A stretch of DNA of 64,000 bases, taken from the NCBI GenBank assembly GCA_027391075.1, contig DAHYHI010000024.1, positions 45,974 through 109,973 on the forward strand. Direction: 5' to 3'. The first letter of the stretch is position 1; every line of letters begins with the position of its first letter. The notes below the pieces were generated by a model. The model made no database searches, was not told the DNA's origin, and saw nothing but the letters and a program-made list of their open reading frames with translations. This DNA comes from JAJZAM01 sp027391075 (GTDB lineage Bacteria; Actinomycetota; Acidimicrobiia; Acidimicrobiales; Palsa-688). Shown in pieces: positions 41,632 to 50,790 of this stretch. Both the position numbers and the translations under genes were made by a program.

Positions 41632-42438
41632 TCAAACGGCAAGTGGCTGGCACGCCTCGCACGCGTAGGCAAACTGCCCTGCGAGCATCCAGCGGCGGAT
41701 AAGGCCTCCACAGCGGGCGCAGAAACGCTGGCCGTACACGTAGCAGGTCCGGCTGTCGCGAACCTTGAGGTCCCGGCGCCGGTCGACGGTTCGGATCCGT
41801 CCGCCGTCGGCGACTCCCGCCCGGAGCATCCTGACAGCGCAAGCCCACATGTTGCCCAGGTCGTCGTCGCTCAAAGTCGAGGCTTGACGGTCGGGGTGGA
41901 TGGCGCAGGCGTAGAGGATCTCGGCTCGGTAGACGTTTCCTATCCCTGCTATCACAGACTGGTCGACGATGACCGCTCCGACGGGTAGCGCCATTTCAAG
42001 GATCGCCCCCAGCCCTCTCGGCGCCTCGTCGACGAGGATCGGGTCGGGTCCCAGGGCTGCGGTTATGCGATCGCGGGCTGCCGCGTCGACGAGCTCGCAC
42101 ACTTTCGGACTGCGAAGGTCGAAGGTTAGCGAAGGGGAGGAGACCTGGAGCCAAGCTCCGCTGCGGCTCCGCCCGCTGCGCTTCGCAGCGCCGCTGCTCC
42201 CGCCGCGGTGGTAATCGAAGCTTCCGTTCATCCCGAGGTGTACGTGAAGCACCCGCCGGGCGTCGAAGTTGTAGAAGAGGTGCTTACCGTGCGCCTGAAG
42301 CGACCTGACAGTCGCACTGTCCAAGGCCGCCGCTCCGGTTTCGAATCGGCGGTTCGGGGATGACACCCCGACAGGAACCCCAACCAGGTGGGGGGTCTGC
42401 TCAAGCACCTTGAAGTGCGCTATGTGCCCCTCGGGCAT
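41632..42438 (-). CDS. Fpg/Nei-family DNA glycosylase (Nei2-like)
   Basis: 268 residues from the ATG at 42438 giving MPEGHIAHF; Pro2 is the Schiff-base nucleophile and Glu3 the catalytic acid. The longer frame to 42579 is inside the aminotransferase gene. The helix-two-turn-helix segment is VDQSVIAGIGNVYRAEILYA. The C-terminal zinc finger has CARC and CEAC pairs. PEGH rather than PELP points to the endonuclease VIII/Nei2 branch of actinobacteria, removing oxidised pyrimidines. It follows the MalY-like gene by 16 bases. Confidence 0.9.
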   Translation of the reverse strand: MPEGHIAHFKVLEQTPHLVGVPVGVSSPNRRFETGAAALDSATVRSLQAHGKHLFYNFDARRVLHVHLGMNGSFDYHRGGSSGAAKRSGRSRSGAWLQVSSPSLTFDLRSPKVCELVDAAARDRITAALGPDPILVDEAPRGLGAILEMALPVGAVIVDQSVIAGIGNVYRAEILYACAIHPDRQASTLSDDDLGNMWACAVRMLRAGVADGGRIRTVDRRRDLKVRDSRTCYVYGQRFCARCGGLIRRWMLAGQFAYACEACQPLAV

Positions 42439-42454
42439 GCCAGCTATCCAGCGT

Positions 42455-43615
42455 TCAGTGGAACGCGTCGGCGATGGCCCGCACTGCTGACGTGAGGATC
42501 GACTTGGACGTGGCGAAGTTGAGCCGCACGTGCCCCGGCCCGTCCCCCCGGAACGGCGACCCGGGGTTTGTCGCCACACGGGCCTCGCGCCGGATGACGT
42601 CGGCGGCTTCGCCTTCTAGGCTAAAGGCGCTGAAGTCCAACCAGGCGAGGTAGGTGGCCTGTGGGACGGTGTAGCCGACCTCGGGCAGGGAGTCGTCCAG
42701 CAGGTCGCCAAGCAGACGCCGGTTGGAGTCGAGGTACACGAGCAGCTCGTCGAGCCACTCCTCGCCGTCCCTGTAGGCGGCGAGCGACGCGCGGATACCG
42801 AAAGTCGACGCTCCGTGGCTCCTGATCGGCGGGACAGCCTTCCAGCGGCGCATGTCCGCCTCGTTGGTGAGGATCATCTGCGCGCATTTCAACCCGGGCA
42901 GGTTCCACCCTTTGGAGGCTGACACCAGGGTCACGGAATGCCCCGCCGCCACCGGGGAGATAGACGCGTAAGGGACGTGGCGTTCGCCGGGGTAGGTGAG
43001 CGGGCCGTGGATCTCGTCTGAGACGACCCGCGCCTGGTAGCGCTCGACGACGTCGCAGAGACCGGCGAGCTCCTCGGCGCTGTAGGAACGCCCGAGGGGG
43101 TTGTGGGGGTTGCACAAGATGACGCTCCCCGCGCCCGCCTCGAATGCTGCGGCTATCCCGTCGAGGTCAAGTCTACGCAGATCCCCCTCTTTTGAGTTCG
43201 GGACCTCGACGACGGGGCGGCGAAGGGCGGCGAGAACGTCGAAGAAAGGCATGTAGGCAGGTGTCGGGACAACCACCGGGGATGCCGCTGGGGTGAAAGC
43301 GTCCAACGCGAGATCGACGCCTCTGAGAACGTCGGGTAGTGTGCGCACCCCGGCCGGGTCGATCTCCCAGCCGTAGCGTTTCCTCTGCCAGCCGGCCACC
43401 GCTTCGGGTAGCCCGCTGTCGGACCCTTCGAAGGGGTAGCCGACCTCCTCGCGTTCGACCGCCGATCTTAGAGCGTCGAGCACGACCGGGGCGGTACGGA
43501 AATCCATCTCCGCCACCCAGAGGGCTAACACGTCAGGCCCGTAGAGAGACCATTTGAGAGTTCCCCGTCGTAGCTGGCCTTCGACTGTAACGTCGTCGAA
43601 ATCGAATGAGGGCAT
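42455..43615 (-). CDS. PLP-dependent MalY/PatB-type lyase or aminotransferase
   Basis: 386 residues. It has the MalY/PatB signature block LALWVAEMDF near the N-terminus and the PLP Lys in SASKGWNLPGLKCA. The phosphate- and ring-binding residues are in ILCNPHNPLGR and VVSDEIHGPL. The C-terminal Arg is in HVRLNFATSK. Such enzymes commonly cleave cystathionine or cysteine S-conjugates. The physiological substrate here is unknown. It is followed by the Nei2 gene on the same strand. Confidence 0.88.
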   Translation of the reverse strand: MPSFDFDDVTVEGQLRRGTLKWSLYGPDVLALWVAEMDFRTAPVVLDALRSAVEREEVGYPFEGSDSGLPEAVAGWQRKRYGWEIDPAGVRTLPDVLRGVDLALDAFTPAASPVVVPTPAYMPFFDVLAALRRPVVEVPNSKEGDLRRLDLDGIAAAFEAGAGSVILCNPHNPLGRSYSAEELAGLCDVVERYQARVVSDEIHGPLTYPGERHVPYASISPVAAGHSVTLVSASKGWNLPGLKCAQMILTNEADMRRWKAVPPIRSHGASTFGIRASLAAYRDGEEWLDELLVYLDSNRRLLGDLLDDSLPEVGYTVPQATYLAWLDFSAFSLEGEAADVIRREARVATNPGSPFRGDGPGHVRLNFATSKSILTSAVRAIADAFH

Positions 43616-43624
43616 CGCTCTGGT

Positions 43625-44851
43625 TCAGAGACCGACCTTGAGCCCTTTGGGTACCACCACGATCCCGTCGCCTGTAAGGGTGAACCCGCGGGCTCTGTCC
43701 TCCTCCTCGTCCACGCCTACCCGCGCTCCGGGGCCGACGAGCACGTTCTTGTCGAGAATGGCGTTGCGGACAGTAGCGGACTCGCTCACAAAGCAGCGGT
43801 TCATTAGCACCGAGTCGGTTACGTGGGCCCGGTTCTCTACTCTCACCCCGGGGAACAGGACCGACCGTTCGACGGTAGCGTCGGACACGATCGCCCCCTG
43901 AGAAGCCAGAGAATCGACCATGCGGCTGCGGTGGTGCACGACCTTCGCCGGTGGCAGCGGTGAAGGAAGCGTGTGTATCGGCCAGTCCAGGTTGTAGAGG
44001 TTGAACACGGGGTGCACCGACACCAGGTCCATCGTCGCGTCGTAGTAGGCGCGGATGGTCCCCACGTCCCGCCAGTAGCCCCTGTCACGTTCTGTCGCCC
44101 CGGGCACGACATTGTCCTTGAAGTCGTAGACCTCGCAGTCCCCGCTGGCGACGAGCCTGGGGATGATCGACCCGCCCATGTCGTGCACCGAGCTTTCGTC
44201 GGCAGCGTCAGCTCTGACAGCGTCGATCAGCGCCTCCGCGCTAAAGCAGTAGTTGCCCATCGACGCGAGGATCTCTTCTGGCGAGTCAGCCAGCGGACGG
44301 GCGTCGGAGGGCTTCTCCCGGAACGCCGTGACCGTAGCTGACCCGTCCGTCTCGATAACTCCGAACTGGGAGGCGTCACGCAGCGGAGCCCTGATCCCGG
44401 CTATCGTCGCCGCAGTTCCGGAACCGATGTGCTGGTCGAGCATCTGGCTGGGGTCCATCCGGTAGATGTGGTCCGCTCCGAAGACCAGAACGTAGTCAGG
44501 TCGCTCGTCGAATATCAGGTTCAGGTTCTGGTGGATGGCGTCCGCCGAGCCTTGATACCAGTAAGGGCCGAGCTGCTGCTGGGCGGGCACTGGCGTCACG
44601 TAGTTGCCGAGCAGCGACGACATCCGCCAGGTAGTGGTGATGTGACGGTCGAGACTGTGACTTTTGTACTGGGTCAGCACGACAATGTGGCGGAAGTCGG
44701 CGTTGACCAGATTGGACAGGACAAAGTCGATGATCCGGTAGCTACCCCCGAAAGGTACCGCCGGCTTAGCGCGTTGGTCGGTGAGAGGGGACAGCCGCGT
44801 GCCTTTACCCCCGGCCAACACGATAGAGAGCACACGCTGGCCTCGTATCAT
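43625..44851 (-). CDS. glgC: Glucose-1-phosphate adenylyltransferase
   Basis: 408 residues from the ATG at 44851 (IRGQRVLSIVLAGGKGTRLS); the longer frame to 45241 is antisense to glgA. Pyrophosphorylase motif GGKGTRLSPLT, sugar-phosphate site and regulatory regions (AKPAVPFGGSYRIIDF, DHIYRMDPSQML, FREKP) are present, with a C-terminal left-handed beta helix. It makes ADP-glucose from glucose-1-phosphate and ATP. It is divergent from the glgA-type synthase with 63 bases between, so both are probably controlled together. Confidence 0.94.
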   Translation of the reverse strand: MIRGQRVLSIVLAGGKGTRLSPLTDQRAKPAVPFGGSYRIIDFVLSNLVNADFRHIVVLTQYKSHSLDRHITTTWRMSSLLGNYVTPVPAQQQLGPYWYQGSADAIHQNLNLIFDERPDYVLVFGADHIYRMDPSQMLDQHIGSGTAATIAGIRAPLRDASQFGVIETDGSATVTAFREKPSDARPLADSPEEILASMGNYCFSAEALIDAVRADAADESSVHDMGGSIIPRLVASGDCEVYDFKDNVVPGATERDRGYWRDVGTIRAYYDATMDLVSVHPVFNLYNLDWPIHTLPSPLPPAKVVHHRSRMVDSLASQGAIVSDATVERSVLFPGVRVENRAHVTDSVLMNRCFVSESATVRNAILDKNVLVGPGARVGVDEEEDRARGFTLTGDGIVVVPKGLKVGL

Positions 44852-44914
44852 CGTCTCTACCGTACATCGTCTCGGACGGGGCGCGGCACACCCCCGGCCG
44901 GTTAGCGTTGGGCC

Positions 44915-46105
44915 ATGCGCGTAGCACTCTTCACTAGGGAGTTCCCACCCGACGTATACGGCGGCGCCGGGGTGCACGTCGAGTACCTGGCTGACCACCT
45001 TTCCCGACGCTGCGACCTGTCCGTGCTGTGCTTCGGACAGGCCCGCCCGGGTGTCACCGCCGCCGAGGCCGACCCGATGCTCGCCGGGGCGAATGCGGCC
45101 CTGAAGGCGCTGTCGACGGACCTGCGTCTGTGCGCCGCCGCCGCCGGCTGCGAACTGGCCCACTCCCACACGTGGTATGCGAATCTCGCCGGGCACCTGG
45201 CCAAGCTTCTCTACGGGGCGCCGCACGTCGTGACGAGCCACAGCCTCGAACCTCGACGTCCGTGGAAGGCCGAGCAGCTGGGCGGCGGGTACGCCCTGTC
45301 GAGCTGGGCGGAACGGACCGCAATCGAGGCCGCTGACGCCGTGATCGCTGTGTCAGCGGCGATGCGCGCCGACATCCTCGACTGCTACCCGGCGCTAGCC
45401 GCCGACCGCGTGACCGTCGTCCACAACGGGATTGACACCGACTTCTACGAGCCTGATCCCGCCACCGACGTAGTCGATCGTCTCGGCATGGACCCGACAC
45501 GCCCGAGCGTCGTCTTCGTAGGGCGAATCACCCGCCAGAAAGGCTTGGAGCACCTCCTCGCAGCCGCCCGACATCTCGACCCGCGGGCGCAGCTGATCCT
45601 TCTGGCGGGAGCCCCCGACACCGCCGAGATAGCGGCACAGACCGAAGCCGCAGTCGATTCGCTCGCCCGAATCCGCGACGGTGTCGTTTGGGTCAGAGAG
45701 ATGCTCCCCAAAGAGCAGGTGATCCAGGTTCTGACCCACGCGACGGTGTTCTGCTGTCCGTCGGTTTACGAGCCGATGGGTATCGTGAACTTGGAGGCGA
45801 TGGCCTGCGAGACCGCCGTCGTAGCGACCGCTACCGGGGGTATCCCCGAGGTTGTCGCCGACGGCGAGACGGGCCTGCTCGTGCCGATCGAACAGGACGA
45901 GCCGGGTGGACCTCCGAGAGACCCGGACGCTTTCGCTGTTCAGATGGCCGGCGCTCTAAACAGTCTCCTCGGCGATCCAACCCGGGCGGCCTCGCTCGGC
46001 CAGGCGGGGAGAGCGAGGGCTATAGAGCTTTTCTCCTGGGAGGCTATCGCCGAGCGGACCATGGGCGTGTACCGCCGGGTTTTACAAGCCGGTGGTCACT
46101 CGTAG
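44915..46105 (+). CDS. glgA: GT4-type glycogen synthase / maltose-1-phosphate synthase
   Basis: 396 residues, length of the actinobacterial GlgA/GlgM enzymes. The N-terminal motif is REFPPDVYGGAGVHVEYLAD, with HSHTWYANLAGHL and the donor-site block VFVGRITRQKGLEHLL. The EPMGIVNLEAMACETAVV motif holds the E-x7-E pair of retaining GT-B enzymes. In mycobacteria this type uses ADP-glucose to make maltose-1-phosphate for the GlgE route; GlgE is not in the window. The 3' end overlaps the convergent monooxygenase gene by 10 bases. Confidence 0.9.
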   Translation: MRVALFTREFPPDVYGGAGVHVEYLADHLSRRCDLSVLCFGQARPGVTAAEADPMLAGANAALKALSTDLRLCAAAAGCELAHSHTWYANLAGHLAKLLYGAPHVVTSHSLEPRRPWKAEQLGGGYALSSWAERTAIEAADAVIAVSAAMRADILDCYPALAADRVTVVHNGIDTDFYEPDPATDVVDRLGMDPTRPSVVFVGRITRQKGLEHLLAAARHLDPRAQLILLAGAPDTAEIAAQTEAAVDSLARIRDGVVWVREMLPKEQVIQVLTHATVFCCPSVYEPMGIVNLEAMACETAVVATATGGIPEVVADGETGLLVPIEQDEPGGPPRDPDAFAVQMAGALNSLLGDPTRAASLGQAGRARAIELFSWEAIAERTMGVYRRVLQAGGHS

Positions 46106-47625
46106 ATGAGGCATCCGTCGTCTAGGTCGACTTTCGCCAGAAGGTCTTTCTCGGACCAGTAGTCCTGGCTGTGCTGCCATTCCGGCTTGTCGCCGCGGCG
46201 TGGCATGAGGTGCACGGAGCGCATCATGTAGCCCGGGTTGAAGTTCTCTGGGTCGATCCAGTCGAGGATCTGCATGTCCTTGTCGGCTCCGTCCGAGCGG
46301 ATCTGGGGTACTACGCTTCGAGCTCCGATCTGATCCATGTGGGAGAGCAGGCGGCACACGAAGTCCGCTACCAGGTCAGCCCGCAGCGTCCAGCTCGCCC
46401 TGAAGTACCCGAACACCCAGACCATGTTCGCCACACCGGTGAACATCATCCCCCTGTAAGTAACCGTCCGGGCGAAGTCGACCGGCTGACCGTCGACGGT
46501 GAAGTCGATGTCGCCCAGCACGCTCAGGTTGAAGCCGGTGGCTGTGACGATCACATCAGCGAACAGTTCTTCGCCTGAAGCAAGGCGGATCCCCTTGGGG
46601 GTGAAAGTGTCGATCTCGTCTGTGACGACCGACGCCTTGCCCGCTGACACCGCCTTGAAGAGGTCCCCGTCGGGCAGGTAGGCGAGCCTCTGGCGCCACG
46701 GACGGTATCGGGGGGTGAAGTGGCGTTCGACGTCGAAGCCTTCGGGGAGTTGAGCGCGCACCGAGTTGATCAGTTCCGCCGCTAGGAAGTCGGGGTTGTC
46801 GAAAGACAGCTGGGTTATGGCCTGCTGGTCGTGGAGGATCTTCCTCCGGGCGATCTCGTGAACCCATTCTTCGGGGATGTCCAACTCGCGCAGCATGTCG
46901 GCCGTCTCGTTGCGGTTGGGTCCCGAAAAAAAGTATGTGGGGGAGCGCTGCAGGATCGTCACGTGGGCGCATTCGTCCGCGATCGCAGGGACGAGGGTGG
47001 CTGCGGTTGCGCCCGAGCCGATGACCACGACCTGCTTACCCGTCAGTTCGAACCCTTCTGGCCAGGTCTGGGGGTGCACGATCGTGCCTTCGAATTCGTC
47101 CATTCCCGGCCAGTCAGGGGTGTAGCCCTCGGCGTGGCGGTAGTAACCCTGGCACATCCACAAGAAACCCGCCCTGACCTCGAAGGTGCTGCCTGTATCG
47201 GCGCGCTGCACTCTCAGCGTCCAGGCCTTGTCGACGCTTGACCATGAAGCGCTAAGCACCCGGTGCTGGTAGCGGATGTGAGCATCTAGATGGTTCTCTT
47301 CGATCACCTCGCCCAGGTAGGAGCGGATCTCGGCTGCCGTCGCTATCGGCGGGCCGACCCAAGGCTTGAAGCGGTAGCCGAAAGTGTAGAGGTCGCTGTC
47401 GGAGCGGACACCCGGGTAGCGGTGCACCAGCCAGGTTCCCCCGAAGCTTTCGAGGCTCTCCAGCACCAAGAACGTCTTGCCCGGAAGGCTGCTTTGTAGG
47501 TGGTGAGCAGCGCCGATCCCCGAGATTCCTGCTCCCACGATCACTACGTCGAAGGCTTCCGCGTCGACGCTCCCAGGGTCATGTTCTGCTGTCGGAATCA
47601 TTTCCCCGGCCAAATCAGCTTCCAC
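46096..47625 (-). CDS. Flavin-containing (Baeyer-Villiger-type) monooxygenase, EthA-like
   Basis: 509 residues. The N-terminal FAD Rossmann motif is VIVGAGISGIGAAHHL; the NADP Rossmann motif is VVVIGSGATAATL. Between them is FEGTIVHPQTWP, matching the Baeyer-Villiger fingerprint FxGxxxHxxxWP. SPTYFFSGPNRN and YLPDGDLFKAV are typical of the EthA subgroup. It likely inserts oxygen into ketones or oxidises sulfur groups, using NADPH. It is a single gene. Confidence 0.9.
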   Translation of the reverse strand: MEADLAGEMIPTAEHDPGSVDAEAFDVVIVGAGISGIGAAHHLQSSLPGKTFLVLESLESFGGTWLVHRYPGVRSDSDLYTFGYRFKPWVGPPIATAAEIRSYLGEVIEENHLDAHIRYQHRVLSASWSSVDKAWTLRVQRADTGSTFEVRAGFLWMCQGYYRHAEGYTPDWPGMDEFEGTIVHPQTWPEGFELTGKQVVVIGSGATAATLVPAIADECAHVTILQRSPTYFFSGPNRNETADMLRELDIPEEWVHEIARRKILHDQQAITQLSFDNPDFLAAELINSVRAQLPEGFDVERHFTPRYRPWRQRLAYLPDGDLFKAVSAGKASVVTDEIDTFTPKGIRLASGEELFADVIVTATGFNLSVLGDIDFTVDGQPVDFARTVTYRGMMFTGVANMVWVFGYFRASWTLRADLVADFVCRLLSHMDQIGARSVVPQIRSDGADKDMQILDWIDPENFNPGYMMRSVHLMPRRGDKPEWQHSQDYWSEKDLLAKVDLDDGCLIYE

Positions 47626-47687
47626 TTGCGCCTCCTGTCAGCTTCGCCCAGGTTATCCACATCCGCCACGGCCCACATCCGCAACTG

Positions 47688-48179
47688 TCAGTCACGCTGA
47701 CGGCGGAGCCCGTCGAGTGCTTCGCCGGCGACCCTCCAGGTCCGCCACTCGTCGAGAGGCGTAGCGCCAAGCGACTTGTAGAAGACCGCCGCCGGTTCGT
47801 TCCACTCGAGTACGTCCCATTCCATGCGCGCTAACCCCTGCTCGACGCAGATAGAAGCGAGCCCCGCCATGAGGCGGCGGCCCAAGCCAGCTCGTCTGGC
47901 ATCGGCTTGGACGTATAGGTCCTCCAGGTGCATACCCGGACGGCCCGTCCAAGTTGAGAACGTCCGGTACCACAGGGCGAGTCCGACGAGCTCGTGGGGA
48001 CCTTCGGCTACCAAGGCCGACGCCGCCGGCTGCGGTCCGAACAGCGCAGAGTGCAGCAGGTTCACGTCGAGTTTCACTGCGTCGGGTTCCCGCTCGTAGG
48101 TCGCGAGCGCCTTGACGAGCCGCACGATCTCGGCCTCGTCTCCCTCGCGGGCGGGGCGGATCAGGGGGCTGTCTGTCAC
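47688..48179 (-). CDS. GNAT-family acetyltransferase (diamine-acetyltransferase-like)
   Basis: 163 residues from a GTG at 48179 preceded by GGCGGG; upstream in-frame starts would run into the rhodanese gene. The N-terminus SPLIRPAREGDEAEIVRLVK, the substrate side FSTWTGRPGMHLEDLYV and the acetyl-CoA loop RRAGLGRRLM are those of spermidine/diamine N-acetyltransferase-like proteins, as is the WNEPAAVFYKSLGA block. The substrate is unassigned. It follows the sulfurtransferase gene on the same strand. Confidence 0.82.
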   Translation of the reverse strand: MTDSPLIRPAREGDEAEIVRLVKALATYEREPDAVKLDVNLLHSALFGPQPAASALVAEGPHELVGLALWYRTFSTWTGRPGMHLEDLYVQADARRAGLGRRLMAGLASICVEQGLARMEWDVLEWNEPAAVFYKSLGATPLDEWRTWRVAGEALDGLRRQRD

Positions 48180-48205
48180 CCCGCCATCATCGCGGAACAT
48201 CGCCG

Positions 48206-49033
48206 CTATTCGACCGGCCTCTCGGCGGCGTGGCTGTACTGGGACCATGAGCCCGGGTAGAGCCTTCCTGGGGGAAAGCCGGCGAGCTCGAGCGCGATCA
48301 GGTTGAAACACGCCGTCACTCCCGAACCGCAGTAGGACACGACAATGGTCGTGTCGTCCACGCCGACGGCCTCGAAGCGCTCCCGCAGCTTTGCGGCCTC
48401 CAGGACCCTGCCGTCAGCGTCGAGGTTCTGCCGGCAGGGAAGGCTCCGGGCTCCGGGGATGTGCCCCCGGCGCGGGTCGATCGGCTCGACGTCGCCGTCG
48501 AAGCGGCTGCGGTCGCGGGCGTCGAGGAGGAGCAGGCCCGGTCCTTCCAGGTCGTCGATGTCCACCAGTCGGTCGCTTGGCCATTCAACAGAGCTGAACA
48601 CACCAGGTTTTCGGGTGACCTCACCGACGTCGAGGGGTCCCGCGTAGGCTTCTATCCCGCCGTCGAGCAGGGCAGCGTCGTGACCGGTAACTCGAAGCAT
48701 CCACACCAGGCGCGCTGCGATCACACCCCCGGCGTCGTCGTAGGCGACGACGGTCGTCGCGTCGGAGATCCCCGACCGGCGCATGCCCGCCGCGAAAACG
48801 TCCGGGGCGGGCAGGGGGTGCCGCCCTACCGGTGGGCCGCCCGGTCCCGCCAGGCAGCTTTCGAGGTCGACGAACACAGCACCGGGGATGTGCCCGCGAA
48901 GATAGGCTTCGTGTCCGCTGCGCCCGTCGAGGTACCAGCGAACGTCGGCTAAAACCACGTGGTCTGCACCCTCGGCGTTCGACGTCGCCTTGCGATCACT
49001 CAGCCATTGCATTGTGACGACCGGATCGACCAT
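48206..49033 (-). CDS. sseA: Two-domain sulfurtransferase (thiosulfate / 3-mercaptopyruvate type)
   Basis: 275 residues with two rhodanese modules. The first holds LADVRWYLDG and GHIPGAVFVDLE, the second LLDARDRSRFDG and GHIPGARSLP. The active-site loop is CGSGVTACFN, close to the CGSGVTA form of mercaptopyruvate sulfurtransferases, so that activity is favoured over plain rhodanese. It transfers sulfane sulfur to cyanide or thiols. Confidence 0.88.
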   Translation of the reverse strand: MVDPVVTMQWLSDRKATSNAEGADHVVLADVRWYLDGRSGHEAYLRGHIPGAVFVDLESCLAGPGGPPVGRHPLPAPDVFAAGMRRSGISDATTVVAYDDAGGVIAARLVWMLRVTGHDAALLDGGIEAYAGPLDVGEVTRKPGVFSSVEWPSDRLVDIDDLEGPGLLLLDARDRSRFDGDVEPIDPRRGHIPGARSLPCRQNLDADGRVLEAAKLRERFEAVGVDDTTIVVSYCGSGVTACFNLIALELAGFPPGRLYPGSWSQYSHAAERPVE

Positions 49034-49080
49034 CGCCCGACTTTAGCCCCCCACCGATTTGGGCCCCGGACCGGTCCCGC

Positions 49081-49146
49081 TCGACGGCCGCTCAGCGCAA
49101 CTGGCTGCCCCAGTCGACGGCCCCTCAGCGCAACGGGCTGCCCCAG
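49081..49146. repeat. 33-base tandem duplication over the acyl-CoA synthetase stop
   Basis: Two adjacent 33-base units (49081-49113 and 49114-49146) differ at two positions. The right-hand unit contains the last codons and the TGA of the gene at 49125-50651; the left-hand unit repeats the end (Asp-Trp-Gly-Ser-Gln-Leu-Arg-stop) downstream. Confidence 0.85.
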
Positions 49147-50651
49147 TCGGCCTGGTCGCGAACGGTGGCCTTGAGGACCTTCCCGCCCGGGTTGCGCGGC
49201 AGCGGGTCGGTTCGGACTACGACGTACTGGGGTACTTTGAAGTCGGCAAGGCGGGTCCTGGCGAAGCGGACCAGTTCCGCCGGGTCGACGCTGCGACCGG
49301 GCCGGGGTACCACTACGGCGCCTACTTTCTCGCCCATCATCGTGTCCGGCACTCCGACGACCGCCGCTTCGAAGACGTCGGGGTGACAGACCAGGGCGTT
49401 CTCGACTTCGACGCAGTACACGTTCTCGCCTCCCCGGTTCACCATGTCCTTTTTGCGGTCGACGATCTGGCAGAAGCCGTCGCTGTCGAGCCGGGCGATG
49501 TCACCGGTGTGCAACCAGCCGCCGACGAACGCCTCCGCTGTCGCTCCGGGTTTGCCCCAATATCCGGCTACCACGTTCGGTCCTCTTACCAGCAGCTCCC
49601 CCGCTCCGGTCGCGGGGTCCACGTCCGCGAGGTCCAGTTCGACGGGCGGTGCGGCGAAACCGACTGTCTCAGCGCGCGAGTGTGCCCAGTCGTGGGGCAA
49701 GAAGGTAGCCACCGACGAGGTCTCGGTAAGGCCGAACCCGTTGCCCAGCTTGGCATTCGGGAAAGCTTCGAGCATTCGGGCGACCTGCTCGGGGGGTGTC
49801 GGAGCCCCGCCGTAGGTCACCCAGCGGATCCCGGACAGGTCGAAGTCGGCGAAGTTGGGTTGGGTCATCGCAAGCCACAGGATCGCCGGAACAGAGGTGA
49901 CCAAGTTGATGCCCTCTTGGACTGACACCGCCAAGAAGCGTTGGACGTCGAAAGACGCCATGACGACGGTCGTTCCTCCCAGGCGCAGCGTCGGCAGCAG
50001 CTGGCTGTTGCAGCCCGTCACGTGGAACAGCGGAACTGACACCAGGTTGCGTAGCTCTCCCTCGGGAAGGTCCATGAGGCGCCGGCAGGTCTCGACGTTC
50101 GACAGGAAGTTCTCGTGGGTGGTGACTGCCCCTTTGGGGAAGCCCGTCGTTCCGCTCGTGTAGAAGATCGCCGCCGGGTCTGCGGGTTGCAGGTTCTCCC
50201 GGACTGTGGGCGGTCCTTCTGGCATCGCCCGGCCCGGCTCGAAGACGTATCGCGCCTGGGAGTCGTCTAGGACGTAGGCGACTTCGGGCTCGGACAGGCG
50301 AGTGTTGACCGGGACCGCTATAGCGCCGGCCATCATCGACGCGAACAAGGCTACGCACCAGTCGACTCCGTTCCCCAGGCGGATCGCAACTCGGTCTTTA
50401 GGTTTGACTCCCTCTTGGACCAGTCCCCCGGCCACCCGGCGGGACCGGTCCCACAGCTGTCTGTATGTGAGCCGCTCCCCCCCGTCCTCCACGACCGCCT
50501 CATGGTCGGCGAAACGATCGACGCTCGCCGAAAGCATCTCGACCACCGAGGTCGCCAGGCCGCCGTACGCCAGTACTCCGTCGGCGCGCCTGTCGATCCC
50601 GGACATGTCGAAAGGTTCGATCGCTGCCTTCAGTCCCTGCTTTTCCACCAT
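49125..50651 (-). CDS. Acyl-CoA synthetase (AMP-forming), second copy
   Basis: 508 residues from the ATG at 50651 (VEKQGLKAAIEPFD); the 744-codon frame upstream is antisense to the dehydrogenase gene. Adenylation motifs are IFYTSGTTGFPKGAV, TYGGAP, GFGLTETSS, LHTGDIARLD and the C-terminal RNPGGKVLKA with the catalytic Lys. It activates an unknown acid, probably fatty or aromatic. It is divergent from the quinone-reductase-like gene with 139 bases between. The 3' end has been tandemly duplicated. Confidence 0.9.
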   Translation of the reverse strand: MVEKQGLKAAIEPFDMSGIDRRADGVLAYGGLATSVVEMLSASVDRFADHEAVVEDGGERLTYRQLWDRSRRVAGGLVQEGVKPKDRVAIRLGNGVDWCVALFASMMAGAIAVPVNTRLSEPEVAYVLDDSQARYVFEPGRAMPEGPPTVRENLQPADPAAIFYTSGTTGFPKGAVTTHENFLSNVETCRRLMDLPEGELRNLVSVPLFHVTGCNSQLLPTLRLGGTTVVMASFDVQRFLAVSVQEGINLVTSVPAILWLAMTQPNFADFDLSGIRWVTYGGAPTPPEQVARMLEAFPNAKLGNGFGLTETSSVATFLPHDWAHSRAETVGFAAPPVELDLADVDPATGAGELLVRGPNVVAGYWGKPGATAEAFVGGWLHTGDIARLDSDGFCQIVDRKKDMVNRGGENVYCVEVENALVCHPDVFEAAVVGVPDTMMGEKVGAVVVPRPGRSVDPAELVRFARTRLADFKVPQYVVVRTDPLPRNPGGKVLKATVRDQADWGSPLR

Positions 50652-50790
50652 GGCGTCACCCCGACCTGGCCGTTGGACTTGTACGGGATCGAATCTAGCT
50701 AACCGTGCTCCGAGCATGCGTCGGGTATTCCCAGACAGTCGGCGGGTACTACAGTCGGGTTTTTCTAGCCGACGCTGCGAGGACTCCCCC

